From the NCBI GenBank assembly GCA_003669605.1, contig QWOP01000085.1, forward strand, positions 112,846 to 176,845: 64,000 nt of DNA, written 5' to 3'. Under the pieces are notes generated by a model. That model was not told the DNA's origin and made no database searches. It worked only from the letters and a program-made list of their open reading frames with translations. A program made the position numbers and the translations under genes. This DNA is from Planctomycetota bacterium. GTDB lineage: Bacteria > Planctomycetota > Planctomycetia > Pirellulales > UBA1268. Shown piece by piece: positions 1 through 9,504 of the stretch (position 1 is the first letter of the stretch; each line of letters starts with the position of its first letter).

Positions 1-3
1 CTT

Positions 4-2406
4 GTGGGGGGTGGAACGCTCTGGCGGGGGCTGCTTTGTCTGGCGGCGTCTTTACCGCTGGCGGATCGATCGAGCGGGAGTTGGGCCGCGGAGCCGCTGG
101 CCGGGTTTTTGGCAGTCGATCGGGTGGAGCCGCAGCCGTTGGCCGCTGCCACAGCGCGGCTCATCGAAGGCCTCGAGGTGGTCGGGGCCCCACTTGGCGC
201 TGCCGCGAAAGCGGCGCTTCAAGCCGCCCGGTCAGAGCCGGACGCTGCCCGAGCGACTGCCGCCATCCAGGCGGTGCTCGATCCGCTGTGCGTGGCCGGC
301 GTGTTGATCAATGCCGAGAGCCGGGTGTCGGTGGTCGAGGGGCCTGCCGCCAAGCAACTTATCCAGCAGGGCTGGACGACGTTCCTCGTCAAGGTTCACA
401 ACCTCGCCGGGATCACGCCCCAGTTGCGGATCGAGGGGCCAAACCTGCTGCCGATGGTGAAGCGGAGCACGGGGAAGCCAGACCCGAATATCGAGATCAC
501 GCCGGCCGATGCCCGCGACCGCTGGCTCGATGCCACGTTCTTCACCAACCCGCCACTCACCGCAGCGCTTTGCGGATTGGAACTTGAATACCGCATCCTC
601 CAGCTTCATAGCCGTGACGCCGGCAAGCGGGAGGCACAGCTGGGGTTCAACGTCGGCCAGGGAACGCAGGATCTGGCCTTTCGGGCGACCGTTGCGATTC
701 TCTTTGACTGCCTCCCCGCGGTGGAGGTAACGCTCGGCGTCCGCGATCACGACGACACGCCGACGACCGCCTCCTTCGTGTTCCGCGATCGGTTTGGCCG
801 CGTCCACCCCAACCCCGCCCGGCGATTGGCTCCCGATTTCTTCTTTCACGACCAGGTTTACCGGGCCGACGGCGAATCGATCGTCCTCCCTCCGGGTGAC
901 TATTCCGTCGAGCTTTCCCGCGGGCCGGAATACCGAGTGACGACGCGCTCGATCACGATCCCCACCGGCGTGGCAACTCACCGCGAGGAGTTCCGGCTCG
1001 AGCGTTGGATCCAGCCCTCGCGACGCCGCTGGTTTTCCGGCGACCATCATGTCCATGCCGCAGGTTGTGCCCACTATGAGAATCCCACGGCCGGCGTCGG
1101 CCCCGCCGACATGATGCGGCACATTGTCGGAGAGAATCTCGACGTCGGCTGCATCCTCTCCTGGGGGCCGTGCTGGTATGTCCAGAAGCAGCATTTCGAG
1201 GGGCGGACATCGGCTCTCTCCACCCCCGATACCTTGATGCGCTACGACGTGGAGGTGAGCGGATTCCCGTCGTCGCACGCCGGTCACCTCTGCTTGCTGC
1301 GGCTTACCGAAGACGACTATCCAGGGACAACGCTCATCGAGGAGTGGCCGAGTTGGACGCAGCCGGTGCTCGCCTGGGGCAAAGAGCAGGGGGGTGTCGT
1401 GGGCTATAGCCATTCCGGCTGGGGACTTGAGCTTCCCGACGTCATGCCGGGTGGGGGACGGGAGTTTCGTGGACAGAAGCCGTCCGGCCAGTGGCAGGGA
1501 AAGGCCGCGGCCTTGCTCCCCGACCTCGCCATGCCCCGTTTCGACGGCATTGGTGCCAATGAATACGTCGTCACCGCAGCGACCGGCGTGTGCGACTTCC
1601 TCTCCGCCGTCGACACCCCGGCGGTGTGGGAGCTCAATGTTTGGTACCACACCCTCAATTGCGGCCTCACCCCGCGGATCAGCGGCGAGACCGACTTCCC
1701 CTGTATCTACGGCGATAAGGTGGGGTTGGGACGGATTTACGTGAAGCTCGACGAGGGGCAACCGCTCGACTTCGATGCTTGGGTAAAGGGAGTCAAGGAG
1801 GGGCGGAGTTACTGCGGCGACGGGCTGTCGCATGTTCTCGAATTCAACGTTGATCACGTCGCCGTCGGCGAGCCGGGGGATGGGGGAAAGACGAGCACGC
1901 GCGTCCTCGACGCCCCCGGCACGGTGACGGTGGCCTTTGATGTCGCGGGCTTGCTGGCCGACGCGAAGCCGACTCAGGCGACGGAGGCAATCCGCTCCCG
2001 CCGCCTCGACGAGAAGCCCTACTGGCACCTCGAACGCGCCCGCGTCGGCGACACGCGGCAGGTGCCGGTCGAGGTGATCGTCAACGGCAAGCCGGTAATC
2101 ACGCACATCATCGAGGCCGACGGCAATCTCGAGGAACTGGCCTTCCGCGTTGACATCGAACAATCGAGTTGGGTAGCGATCCGGATTTTTCCCAGCGTCC
2201 ACACCAACCCCGTGTGGGTCGAGGTGGCGGGGAAGCCTGTCCGTGCCAGCCGGGGAAGCGCGGCGTGGTGCCGCGCCGCGGTCGATGTCTGCTGGAAGGC
2301 GAAGATGGGACAGATCCGCGAAGCGGAGCGAGCAGAGGCCCAGGCAGCCTATGACGAAGCGCGGCGGTTTTATGATGCGGCGGTCGCGGAGGCGACGGTG
2401 GAATGA
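4..2406 (+). CDS. CehA/McbA-like metallohydrolase with PHP-type fold, secreted
   Basis: The protein of about 800 aa has a hydrophobic N-terminus (roughly residues 7-25) that looks like a signal peptide, a long N-terminal region with beta-rich or carboxypeptidase-regulatory-like character, and from about residue 340 a metallohydrolase domain. The motif SGDHHVH (D347, H348, H349, H351) matches the HxH metal-binding start of PHP-like CehA/McbA hydrolases; GYSHSGW and NVWYHTLNCG follow in the expected order. Family members hydrolyse esters or carbamates, but the substrate here is unknown. GTG at 4 is the first possible start in the window, and the frame is open to base 1, so the true start may lie upstream. 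Its ATGA stop overlaps the next gene, which is also PHP-like, suggesting a two-gene operon. Confidence 0.8.
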   Translation: MGGGTLWRGLLCLAASLPLADRSSGSWAAEPLAGFLAVDRVEPQPLAAATARLIEGLEVVGAPLGAAAKAALQAARSEPDAARATAAIQAVLDPLCVAGVLINAESRVSVVEGPAAKQLIQQGWTTFLVKVHNLAGITPQLRIEGPNLLPMVKRSTGKPDPNIEITPADARDRWLDATFFTNPPLTAALCGLELEYRILQLHSRDAGKREAQLGFNVGQGTQDLAFRATVAILFDCLPAVEVTLGVRDHDDTPTTASFVFRDRFGRVHPNPARRLAPDFFFHDQVYRADGESIVLPPGDYSVELSRGPEYRVTTRSITIPTGVATHREEFRLERWIQPSRRRWFSGDHHVHAAGCAHYENPTAGVGPADMMRHIVGENLDVGCILSWGPCWYVQKQHFEGRTSALSTPDTLMRYDVEVSGFPSSHAGHLCLLRLTEDDYPGTTLIEEWPSWTQPVLAWGKEQGGVVGYSHSGWGLELPDVMPGGGREFRGQKPSGQWQGKAAALLPDLAMPRFDGIGANEYVVTAATGVCDFLSAVDTPAVWELNVWYHTLNCGLTPRISGETDFPCIYGDKVGLGRIYVKLDEGQPLDFDAWVKGVKEGRSYCGDGLSHVLEFNVDHVAVGEPGDGGKTSTRVLDAPGTVTVAFDVAGLLADAKPTQATEAIRSRRLDEKPYWHLERARVGDTRQVPVEVIVNGKPVITHIIEADGNLEELAFRVDIEQSSWVAIRIFPSVHTNPVWVEVAGKPVRASRGSAAWCRAAVDVCWKAKMGQIREAERAEAQAAYDEARRFYDAAVAEATVE

Positions 2407-3758
2407 ACCAGATTGTCACGCTGGGACGAGGAGTGATGACAGGTTCGCTGGTCTGGCCGGCGCTGGTCGTGTGCCTGGTGGCGTGGCACTTTCGTATCGG
2501 AGCTTGGGCAGAAGACGCGATCGACCGGCTCACGCCTTCAAAGGTGGCGGCGGTTCATGCGGCCGTCGAGGAGTTCGCCGCGACGCGGTCGACGCGCCAG
2601 CGGCCGGGGCCGTTTCATGAATACCGCTGCAATCTCCATGTTCATTCGGCCTTTTCGCACGACAGCCGGGGGACGATCGAGGAGATCGTGGCGGCGGCGA
2701 AGCGAGCGGGTACCGACGCGATCCTCTTCACCGAGCATCCGGCCGATGACTACGACTTCGTCGCCGATGGCCATGCGGGATTCGTCGACGGCGTGCTCCT
2801 TGTGCCGGGGGCGGAGACGAAAGGGGTGCTCGTGTTTCCGCGCGACCCGGTGGCAGAGCATGGGGCACTCGAACCGCAGGATCTCGTGCGGCGCGTGCGG
2901 GCCCGCGACGGAATGAGTTTCCTCTCGCACCTCGAGGAGCGGATGGATTGGCAACTCGACAGTCTCACCGGCTGCGAGATCTACAACACCCACGCCGACG
3001 CCAAGGAGGAGACGCGGCTCTTCTCCCTGATGAAAAACCCGCTCTGGCTGCTGCAGGTGAAGGTGCTGCTCGATCGTTATCCGCAGGAGGCCCTCGCCGC
3101 GCTCTTTGATTATCCGGCCGAGTACCTGAAGCGGTTTGACGAGCTCTGTGCGCACGCTCCCCACACCGGCATCTCGGCCAACGATGCCCACCAGAATGTC
3201 GGCTTGCGGATCACGCTTCTCGAAGGGGGGAAGGTCCGCGTGGCAAGTGCCCTCGACGAGGAGCTGACAATCCTCGACCGGGCGCTGGTGGCGGCGTTTA
3301 TTCCGATCCCGGACGACGCCGAGCCGGGCGACCTCGTCTTCAGCCTCCAGCTCGATCCCTACCAGCAGAGCCTGCGGCATGTGGCCACGCATCTCCTCGC
3401 CATGGAGCTCTCACGCGATGGTATTCAGGAGGCGCTCGTCGCCGGGCGGGCGTTCGTGGCCTTCGATTGGATCGCCGACGCCAGGGGGTTTGAGTTTGTC
3501 GCCGACGATGGCGATGGCCGGCACGAGATGGGGAGCCGGTTGCCGCTCGATCCGGCCCTGACGCTCCGCGGCTGGGCGCCCCTCGCTGGCCAGTGGAAGG
3601 TTTTCAATCGGGGGCAGCTCGTCCACGAGGCCAGCGGCGACGAGTTTTCCTACAGGCCCTGCGGCGTGGGCAACCATCGTGTGGAATTATGGCTCGATGT
3701 TGCGGGGCGGTCCCTGCCGTGGGTGCTCTCCAATCCGATGTATGTCGTCGACCGCTGA
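2403..3758 (+). CDS. PHP domain-containing metallohydrolase
   Basis: The ATG overlaps the previous stop by 4 bp (ATGA), so translation is probably coupled. After an N-terminal hydrophobic segment (about residues 12-30) the motif NLHVHSAFSHD (H79, H81) opens a PHP domain, followed by FTEHPADDYDF and PGAETK as in polymerase/histidinol-phosphatase-type metal hydrolases. A later ISANDAHQNVG supplies further likely ligands. The C-terminal 100 residues look beta-rich. The substrate is not predictable. Pairing with the CehA-like gene upstream suggests that both act on related extracytoplasmic phosphoesters or esters; this is inference. Confidence 0.78.
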   Translation: MNQIVTLGRGVMTGSLVWPALVVCLVAWHFRIGAWAEDAIDRLTPSKVAAVHAAVEEFAATRSTRQRPGPFHEYRCNLHVHSAFSHDSRGTIEEIVAAAKRAGTDAILFTEHPADDYDFVADGHAGFVDGVLLVPGAETKGVLVFPRDPVAEHGALEPQDLVRRVRARDGMSFLSHLEERMDWQLDSLTGCEIYNTHADAKEETRLFSLMKNPLWLLQVKVLLDRYPQEALAALFDYPAEYLKRFDELCAHAPHTGISANDAHQNVGLRITLLEGGKVRVASALDEELTILDRALVAAFIPIPDDAEPGDLVFSLQLDPYQQSLRHVATHLLAMELSRDGIQEALVAGRAFVAFDWIADARGFEFVADDGDGRHEMGSRLPLDPALTLRGWAPLAGQWKVFNRGQLVHEASGDEFSYRPCGVGNHRVELWLDVAGRSLPWVLSNPMYVVDR

Positions 3759-3796
3759 AGGCAGTCAATATCCCTCTCTTTTCGAGGTTCCTTTCT

Positions 3797-5719
3797 ATGC
3801 TTGATATCCCTGCCGCGGGGCAGCCCGCGCACCCTGCCGCTCCTGGCATCCTGGTGATTCTCGGAGCCTCGGGTGACCTTACCAAGCGGTTGCTGATGCC
3901 GGCGCTTTTGAACCTCGCCTGTGACCGGCTTCTCCCCGAGGGGTTCGCCGTCGTCGGTATGGGACGCGACCTGATGACGACGGAGGACTTCCGCAGCCGG
4001 CAGCGGGCCGATATTCGCACGTTTGCCACCCGCGCGCGCGTTGACGAAGAGCGCTGGATGTGGCTCGAATCGAGGCTCCACTACCTCTCCGGCGAGTTTG
4101 ACGACGCCGCTGCCTTTCTGCGGCTGCGTGCGTTGGTGGACGAGGTTGCCGCGGAGGTGGGGGCCACCGGCAATACGCTTCTCTACCTGGCGATCTCCCC
4201 CGACTTTTTCACGCTTGTCAACCGGCAGCTCGACGCCGCTGGGTTCACCCAGATGCCCGGAGCAAAGCGGATCATCGTCGAGAAACCGTTCGGCAAGGAT
4301 CTCACCTCCGCCCGGGGCCTCAACCAGTCGTTGCTGGAACACTGGCCGGAGGAGGAGATCTACCGCATCGACCATTACCTGGGGAAGGAGACGGTGCAGA
4401 ATCTGCTCGCGTTCCGGCTGGCCAATGGGATGTTCGCACCGCTTTGGAATGCACAGCACATCGACCACATCCAGATCTCGGCCATGGAGACGGTGGGGGT
4501 GGAAACGCGGGGCGGATACTACGATCGCACCGGCGTCGTTCGCGACATGCTTCAGAACCATCTCCTTCAGATGATGGCCTACGTCTGCATGGAACTCCCG
4601 GAGTCGCTCGACCCGGCGACCGTCCGCGACGCGAAGTCGACGTTGCTGCGGAGTGTCCGCCTCATGGAGAGCGGTGATGTCGCAGGGGCCTGCGTTCGCG
4701 GTCAGTATGGGGCGGGGAAGAAAGCCGACGGTTCGGCAGCGGTGGCCTACCGGGAAGAGCCCGCTGTCGACCCCCAGTCCAACACCGAGACCTTCGCTGC
4801 CATCCGACTCCATGTTGACAACGACCGCTGGCGGGGAATGCCGGTCTATCTCCGTTCGGGGAAATCGCTCTGGAAGCGGGGGACCGAGATTATCGTCCAG
4901 TTCCGGCCGACCGCAGGAGCCGATGCCAACCTGCTCGTGTTTCATATCCAGCCCTTCCAAGCTGTCGAGATCCGCATGTACGCCAAGCGTCCCGGACCGA
5001 CGTTTGCCCTCCAGCGGGCGGGGATGCGTTTCGACTATGCCGACTCCTTTGAAGCGGCCCGTGGCACCGGGTACGAAGTGCTGCTTTACAGTGCCTTGAG
5101 CGGCGATCCGACGCTCTTCTCGCGGACCGATTTTGTGGAGCGGTCGTGGGAGATTGTGCAGCCGGTGCTCGACTTTTGGTCGGCCACTCCGGCGGCCGAC
5201 TATCCAAACTACGCTGCCGGGACGTGGGGCCCGCTGGCTGCTGCCGGGCTCCTCACGCGCGACGGCCGATGTTGGCACGAGATCCTCAATGCCGCCGTTC
5301 TCTCGCAGTCGGCTTTCTTTGCCGCTGCCCCTGCGGTGCTCCTCAACAATCTCCTCTTGGCACTGCGGCCGCTGGCGCTTGAGGCTGGTGCCGATGTCGT
5401 GGTGCAGGGGGCGCTCGACGATTGCATGTACTTTGTCTGCCGCGGGGAACTGGTGGCGCTCGGGGCCGGTGGCACTTCCCTGGGAATGGTCCGCGAAGGG
5501 GAGTTTTTCGGCGAGATGGCGGTCCTCTTCGACCAACCGCGCAGCGCCACCGTCCGTGCCATCACCCCCTGCGATCTCCTGGTGCTCGACGGGCCTGAGT
5601 TTCGCCGCATCGTCCGCGACTTCCCCCATGCCGATGCCGAGTTCCGCCGGATCGCAGTCGGTCGCCGCAGTGCCGATGAAGCGGTCACAGCGCCCGACAA
5701 AGCGATCCCGACTCCCTAA
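3797..5719 (+). CDS. zwf: Glucose-6-phosphate dehydrogenase fused to a cyclic-nucleotide-binding domain
   Basis: Residues 1 to about 500 are a full G6PD, which oxidises glucose-6-phosphate to 6-phosphogluconolactone with NAD(P). The nucleotide-binding motif GASGDLTKR begins at residue 23, the signature RIDHYLGKE is at 190-198, and the terminal AAGTWGP block is present. The frame continues into about 110 more residues (about 514-620) forming a CRP/PKA-type cNMP domain with the phosphate-binding cassette FGEMAVLFDQPRSAT; E573 and R582 are the usual cyclic-nucleotide contacts. At 640 aa it is about 130 aa longer than ordinary G6PD. ATG 3797 gives the natural G6PD N-terminus; the frame is open further upstream, but that part overlaps the previous gene and has no G6PD features. 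Regulation by cAMP or cGMP is inferred. Confidence 0.93.
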   Translation: MLDIPAAGQPAHPAAPGILVILGASGDLTKRLLMPALLNLACDRLLPEGFAVVGMGRDLMTTEDFRSRQRADIRTFATRARVDEERWMWLESRLHYLSGEFDDAAAFLRLRALVDEVAAEVGATGNTLLYLAISPDFFTLVNRQLDAAGFTQMPGAKRIIVEKPFGKDLTSARGLNQSLLEHWPEEEIYRIDHYLGKETVQNLLAFRLANGMFAPLWNAQHIDHIQISAMETVGVETRGGYYDRTGVVRDMLQNHLLQMMAYVCMELPESLDPATVRDAKSTLLRSVRLMESGDVAGACVRGQYGAGKKADGSAAVAYREEPAVDPQSNTETFAAIRLHVDNDRWRGMPVYLRSGKSLWKRGTEIIVQFRPTAGADANLLVFHIQPFQAVEIRMYAKRPGPTFALQRAGMRFDYADSFEAARGTGYEVLLYSALSGDPTLFSRTDFVERSWEIVQPVLDFWSATPAADYPNYAAGTWGPLAAAGLLTRDGRCWHEILNAAVLSQSAFFAAAPAVLLNNLLLALRPLALEAGADVVVQGALDDCMYFVCRGELVALGAGGTSLGMVREGEFFGEMAVLFDQPRSATVRAITPCDLLVLDGPEFRRIVRDFPHADAEFRRIAVGRRSADEAVTAPDKAIPTP

Positions 5720-5743
5720 AACGGATGGCCAACCAAGGGTGGA

Positions 5744-8700
5744 TTAGCGTGCCTCTCTGACCGTCGGTTGTGCGGCCACGGTTCGCAGGCCGTTGAGCCG
5801 CCTGGCGGCCCAGGTCTCGAGATTGGTCCGGCTGATGTCGGCGCCGGCGGTTGAAAGCAACTGTTCGAGAAACTCCTCTGCCTGCTTTCGTGTTCCCTGT
5901 TGCAGATAAAAGTCAACTGCATGCCCTGCAGGAGCGATGTCGGCACCGCCTGCTGCGACGGCTGCGAGGAAATCCTGTTCGGCGTCGAGTCGCTTTCCCA
6001 AAGCGGCCGCACCGCGCGCGGCGAGCAGCGTCTTGGCCTGCTCCGGCACGCTCTCGATTCCCCGAGCGATCACCATCTCGGCCGCATCGCGGTCTCCTCC
6101 CGACAGGTGCCACCGGGCAAGCCACAGCCAGGTGTCGGGATTCTCCGCTTGAGCCTCGGTGGCCCGGACGAACAGTTTCCCTGCTTCCTCGTGGCGCCCC
6201 GCCCGCTCGCTTTGTCGCCCCAGCCAGAGGAGTGTTTCGGAATCGGCATGCTCGATTTTTATCGTCCGCATAGCACGCGATACTGCCGACCCGATATCCC
6301 CTCTCTGCAGGTCGGCCTCGATGCTCGTCCGCATCGCACCACCGAGTTCGACCGGGGCTACCGCTGGCCGGAGGAGATCGGCCTCAGCGAAACGGCCGGC
6401 CCGGGTGAGCGTCGCGACGAGGTCGCGCGTGAGCGGGGCGTTGTCGGGGCCGCAGGCCCGGGCCTGCTTCAAGTGATCGATGGCTGCGGTGAGATCGTTG
6501 CCGATGAGGGCGATGTCGGCGGCCAGGCCTGCGATGACCTGCCAACCAGCTCTGTCGTTTGCCGCCTCCACCAGCAGGAGGGAAGCATCCCGGAGCAGGC
6601 CAGCTTCCAGCGCCGGCATGCGGTAGGGAGCCGCAGGGGTGATTTCGCTGCCCCGTTCGCCTGCTTTTGCTTGGGCGACAAGGGCGGCAGCCCTGGCTAC
6701 GCGGCTCCGCGGAGTATCAGCCCCATCAACCCGCACGACTTCCGCCGCAGCGGCGCGGCCCATGTCCGCGTCAGCCTGCCGGGCGGCGAGGAGTGCCAGT
6801 CCGAGAGGCGCCCGAAAGTCGTCTGGCAGTCGCTTCGCGGCCCGCTGCCAGAGGGCCCGCGATTGGTCGAGCCAGCCGGCGTCGGCGGCCATCCCGGCCA
6901 GCGACTGGAAAACCTGAAGGGAGTCGGTGGCATCGGGGAGTCCGTCGGCCAGCGTGGCCAACCGTTCCAGCCAGGCCCGGTCGTCGGCACCGGCAGCAGA
7001 CCGCTCAGACATGGCAAGGGCCACGAGCACCACCGGGTCGTTCCGCGACGAATCGGGCAATTGGGAGAATGCCGTGCGGACACCGTCGATCTCCTCCTGG
7101 CGGGAGAGCAGCGAGAATCGCCTGGCATGGAGCCAGGGCCGGCTTTGAACGTCGTTGGGTGAGGCGTCGAGTGCGGCCAGGGCGGCAGTCACATCCCCCC
7201 CAGATGCGAGGATGTCGGCGCGAGCCAGTGCCAGTGGCCACGGTTTGATTCCAGGCCGTGCTTCGATTTCCTGAAGCACGTTCTCAACGGCACCCCAGTC
7301 GCGAGTGGCCGGGGGTTGCGTCTGCTCGACAGCGATCATTGTCCGGAGAACTGGCAGCAACGATTGCTCCCGCCGCCCGCTGGCCAGGCCGCGGTTCTTC
7401 CCCTCCGTTGCTCCCGCGGCATCGTGCCGTTTCGGACTGTGCAGATGCTGCTTGAGGGTCTGGATGGTGGCGACGGCGGCGTCGTTTTGGCCGAGGTTGA
7501 GTTGGGCTGATGCAAGCCCTGCCAAGATGACGTTGGAGATGTCTCCGGGCTTCGCGTACTGCTGAAAAAGAGCCAGCCGCAGGTCGGAGTCACCGAGCAA
7601 GTCGTGGCAGTGCGCCAGCATGAGATCAATCCGAAACTTCGCCGCTGGGGGTACGTGCGGCCGACTCTGGTTGAGGAGTTGCTCCGCACGATACCACTGG
7701 TGCTTTTCATACAGCAGTCTCGCCTCGAGGAGGATCAAGGCCGGATGGTCGGGTTTGAGTTGCTCCCTGGCAGCGGCAAGCGCTGCGGCGAGCGCCCCTA
7801 AAGAGTCGGGCTCGATCTTCATCCCCGCCACAAACCGCAGCAGCGGTGGTGCATCGGCATATTTCCTCAGCCCCTCAGCGAGCATGTCGAGGATCTCGGT
7901 CTGCGAGCCGGTGTGCTGCAGATAGTTTGCCGCCGAGAGGAAAATCTCCTTGTGGTCTGGGAACCGCTGGCGGGCCTCTGCAAACGCGGTGGCGGCGGCC
8001 GGGCTGTCGTCGTTGGTTTTCATCCGGGCGTCGGCAAGGATCGCGGCGGCGTCGGTCGGGTCGACTTCAGCCGCTCGGGACGCCGCCGCACGGGCTGCCT
8101 CATGATCGTTTGCTGCCGCCTTCATCTGCGAGTAGGCAAGCAGCACCTTGGAGCTGTCGGGGTGGAGTTCGTAGGCCCGTTCAAGCACGGCGTCGGCAGC
8201 GTCTGGAGCGCGGAGCCGCTCCCGCAGCAGTTTGGCGAGGAGAAGGAAGGCGGCGGGAGGCGATGATGGTTGGACAACGCTCTCCTCGGTCGTCTGGGGC
8301 AGAGGAAACGACTGCGTTTGGAGGTCGAAGCCGGTGAGGCGGGCGAGGATCGAGCCGGCACGCTCGATGTCACCGGATCCCAGCCACGACTTCGTCAGGA
8401 GAATGTCGACGGTGTCGGCGTCGATGGTTGCCTCCCCGCGGTCGATTGCCCCCCGGAGGACGAGGAAGTGCTCGCGGGCTTCGGCATATTGTTGCTTGGC
8501 GAGTTTGAGTTCACCGAGCTGCCGGCGGAGTGCGGGGCTCTCCGGCCGCTGCCGCACCGCTGCCTCGGCGGTATCGAAGGCGTTGGTGATATCGTCTTGT
8601 CGCGTCTGGGGGAGGGAGGCCCGGCGGAGGAGCAGAATTGCGTATTCCTCCAGGACGACCGGGTCTGGCCGCGGGCCGGCGGCGTCGAGATAGGCCCGGT

Positions 8701-8875
8701 AGCGGTCGATGGCCTCGGGCTCATTGCCGTCGGCTGATGCCTGCCGCGCCGCGTCGAGCGTGCTGCGGGCGATGGCGGCGAGTCGGCTTGAAAATCTGTC
8801 GATTGCGGCCGGCACCACCACGCTGAAAACGCCAAGGAGCGCGACAAAGAGGATGATGGGGAGGAGTCGCTTCAT
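5744..8875 (-). CDS. Large tetratricopeptide-repeat protein with N-terminal membrane anchor
   Basis: This 1043-aa protein starts with KR and a single hydrophobic segment (residues 4-22) that is a signal anchor or signal peptide. The rest is helical, Ala-rich and TPR-like: many 34-residue helix pairs with patterns such as A..FPDHKEIFLSAANYL and NPDTWLWLARWHLSGGDRDAA. TPR arrays act as protein-interaction scaffolds. No catalytic motif was seen. It converges on the G6PD fusion (24 bp between stops) and is divergent from the acylase gene across 629 bp. Similar long TPR proteins in planctomycetes are found near secretion or cell-wall export functions, but nothing here assigns a partner. Confidence 0.8.
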   Translation of the reverse strand: MKRLLPIILFVALLGVFSVVVPAAIDRFSSRLAAIARSTLDAARQASADGNEPEAIDRYRAYLDAAGPRPDPVVLEEYAILLLRRASLPQTRQDDITNAFDTAEAAVRQRPESPALRRQLGELKLAKQQYAEAREHFLVLRGAIDRGEATIDADTVDILLTKSWLGSGDIERAGSILARLTGFDLQTQSFPLPQTTEESVVQPSSPPAAFLLLAKLLRERLRAPDAADAVLERAYELHPDSSKVLLAYSQMKAAANDHEAARAAASRAAEVDPTDAAAILADARMKTNDDSPAAATAFAEARQRFPDHKEIFLSAANYLQHTGSQTEILDMLAEGLRKYADAPPLLRFVAGMKIEPDSLGALAAALAAAREQLKPDHPALILLEARLLYEKHQWYRAEQLLNQSRPHVPPAAKFRIDLMLAHCHDLLGDSDLRLALFQQYAKPGDISNVILAGLASAQLNLGQNDAAVATIQTLKQHLHSPKRHDAAGATEGKNRGLASGRREQSLLPVLRTMIAVEQTQPPATRDWGAVENVLQEIEARPGIKPWPLALARADILASGGDVTAALAALDASPNDVQSRPWLHARRFSLLSRQEEIDGVRTAFSQLPDSSRNDPVVLVALAMSERSAAGADDRAWLERLATLADGLPDATDSLQVFQSLAGMAADAGWLDQSRALWQRAAKRLPDDFRAPLGLALLAARQADADMGRAAAAEVVRVDGADTPRSRVARAAALVAQAKAGERGSEITPAAPYRMPALEAGLLRDASLLLVEAANDRAGWQVIAGLAADIALIGNDLTAAIDHLKQARACGPDNAPLTRDLVATLTRAGRFAEADLLRPAVAPVELGGAMRTSIEADLQRGDIGSAVSRAMRTIKIEHADSETLLWLGRQSERAGRHEEAGKLFVRATEAQAENPDTWLWLARWHLSGGDRDAAEMVIARGIESVPEQAKTLLAARGAAALGKRLDAEQDFLAAVAAGGADIAPAGHAVDFYLQQGTRKQAEEFLEQLLSTAGADISRTNLETWAARRLNGLRTVAAQPTVREAR

Positions 8876-9504
8876 GGCGCTGTCGGTCCTTTGTCGAGGT
8901 GCCCCGTCGTCGATCGGTGACGTGGCCTCCGTGCGTGCTGAACGCTCAGCGACTCCGCGAGCAGGCCGGGGTTATTGCCGGCCCTTGCCGCACGAGGCAG
9001 TCGCGAGTGCGCAGCACTGGAGAAAACCGAGAGTATCCGAAGTGGAAAAAAGCAAAGGATGATTGTTTCCAGGGAAAAAGAGAACGACCAGACGGATGAG
9101 GAGCGGAAAGCCGAAGTCAAAAACAAGAGCCAGCAGTGGTCTCTCGGTGGGGGTTAATGATACCAGCCATCGCCAGAGGAGGTGTCCGTGGCTGCGTTGC
9201 GAGAACCGTGGCAGCACGTGTTTGCAGCCGTCACGTGCACTTGGCATCGGTTCGCGCGCCGGCGGGGCCGCTCCGGCCCCATATCCCGTGGCTCGCTGTA
9301 CCGCGCGGACGGATTCTTTTTGTGGGCCGTTGCAGGCTGGGGACAGGCTGGGAATAGACTGCCTGCTGAGAATGGTCTGCGGCGAGAAAAAGGAAGTGTC
9401 TGCGGCGATACGTCGAGCAGTGGCAGTTGGGGGGAAGACACCGACCGCCGGCGAGCGGGAAGCCGACTCGCAGCGGTCGTCACGATTCACCGGGAGGGGA
9501 TTGA
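8876..9504. other. Divergent intergenic region with no supported gene
   Basis: This 629-bp spacer lies between the TPR gene (leftward) and the acylase gene (rightward). Small frames here have no start context, domain or plausible composition. It must carry the two divergent promoters, but no convincing -35/-10 pair was recognised. It holds copy B of a dispersed hairpin repeat (8981-9071). The part after 9071 is purine-rich and locally lower in GC. Confidence 0.6.
8981..9071 (+). repeat. Dispersed multi-hairpin repeat, copy B
   Basis: This aligns by eye along most of its length with the reverse complement of 52313-52400, and its 3' half aligns with 17264-17331. Shared blocks are GCACGAGGC, GTCGCGAGTGCG, AGAAAACCG and AAGTGGAAAAA. 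Hairpins visible here are TGCC/GGCA (8986-8989 with 8996-8999), AGTGC/GCACT (9006-9010 with 9014-9018) and TGGAAA/TTTCCA (9043-9048 with 9066-9071). It lies between divergent promoters, so it cannot be only a terminator. Confidence 0.7.

Noticed and set aside
232..2202. Long open frame on the minus strand opposite the CehA-like gene
   Set aside because: Composition is Arg/His/Gly-rich and no domain is visible; it is the antisense shadow expected in high-GC DNA, and the + strand protein has clear metallohydrolase motifs.
5300..5719. Possibility that the cNMP domain is a separate gene downstream of zwf
   Set aside because: There is no stop between the G6PD end and the domain, no ribosome site or start near 5300, and the linker continues smoothly.
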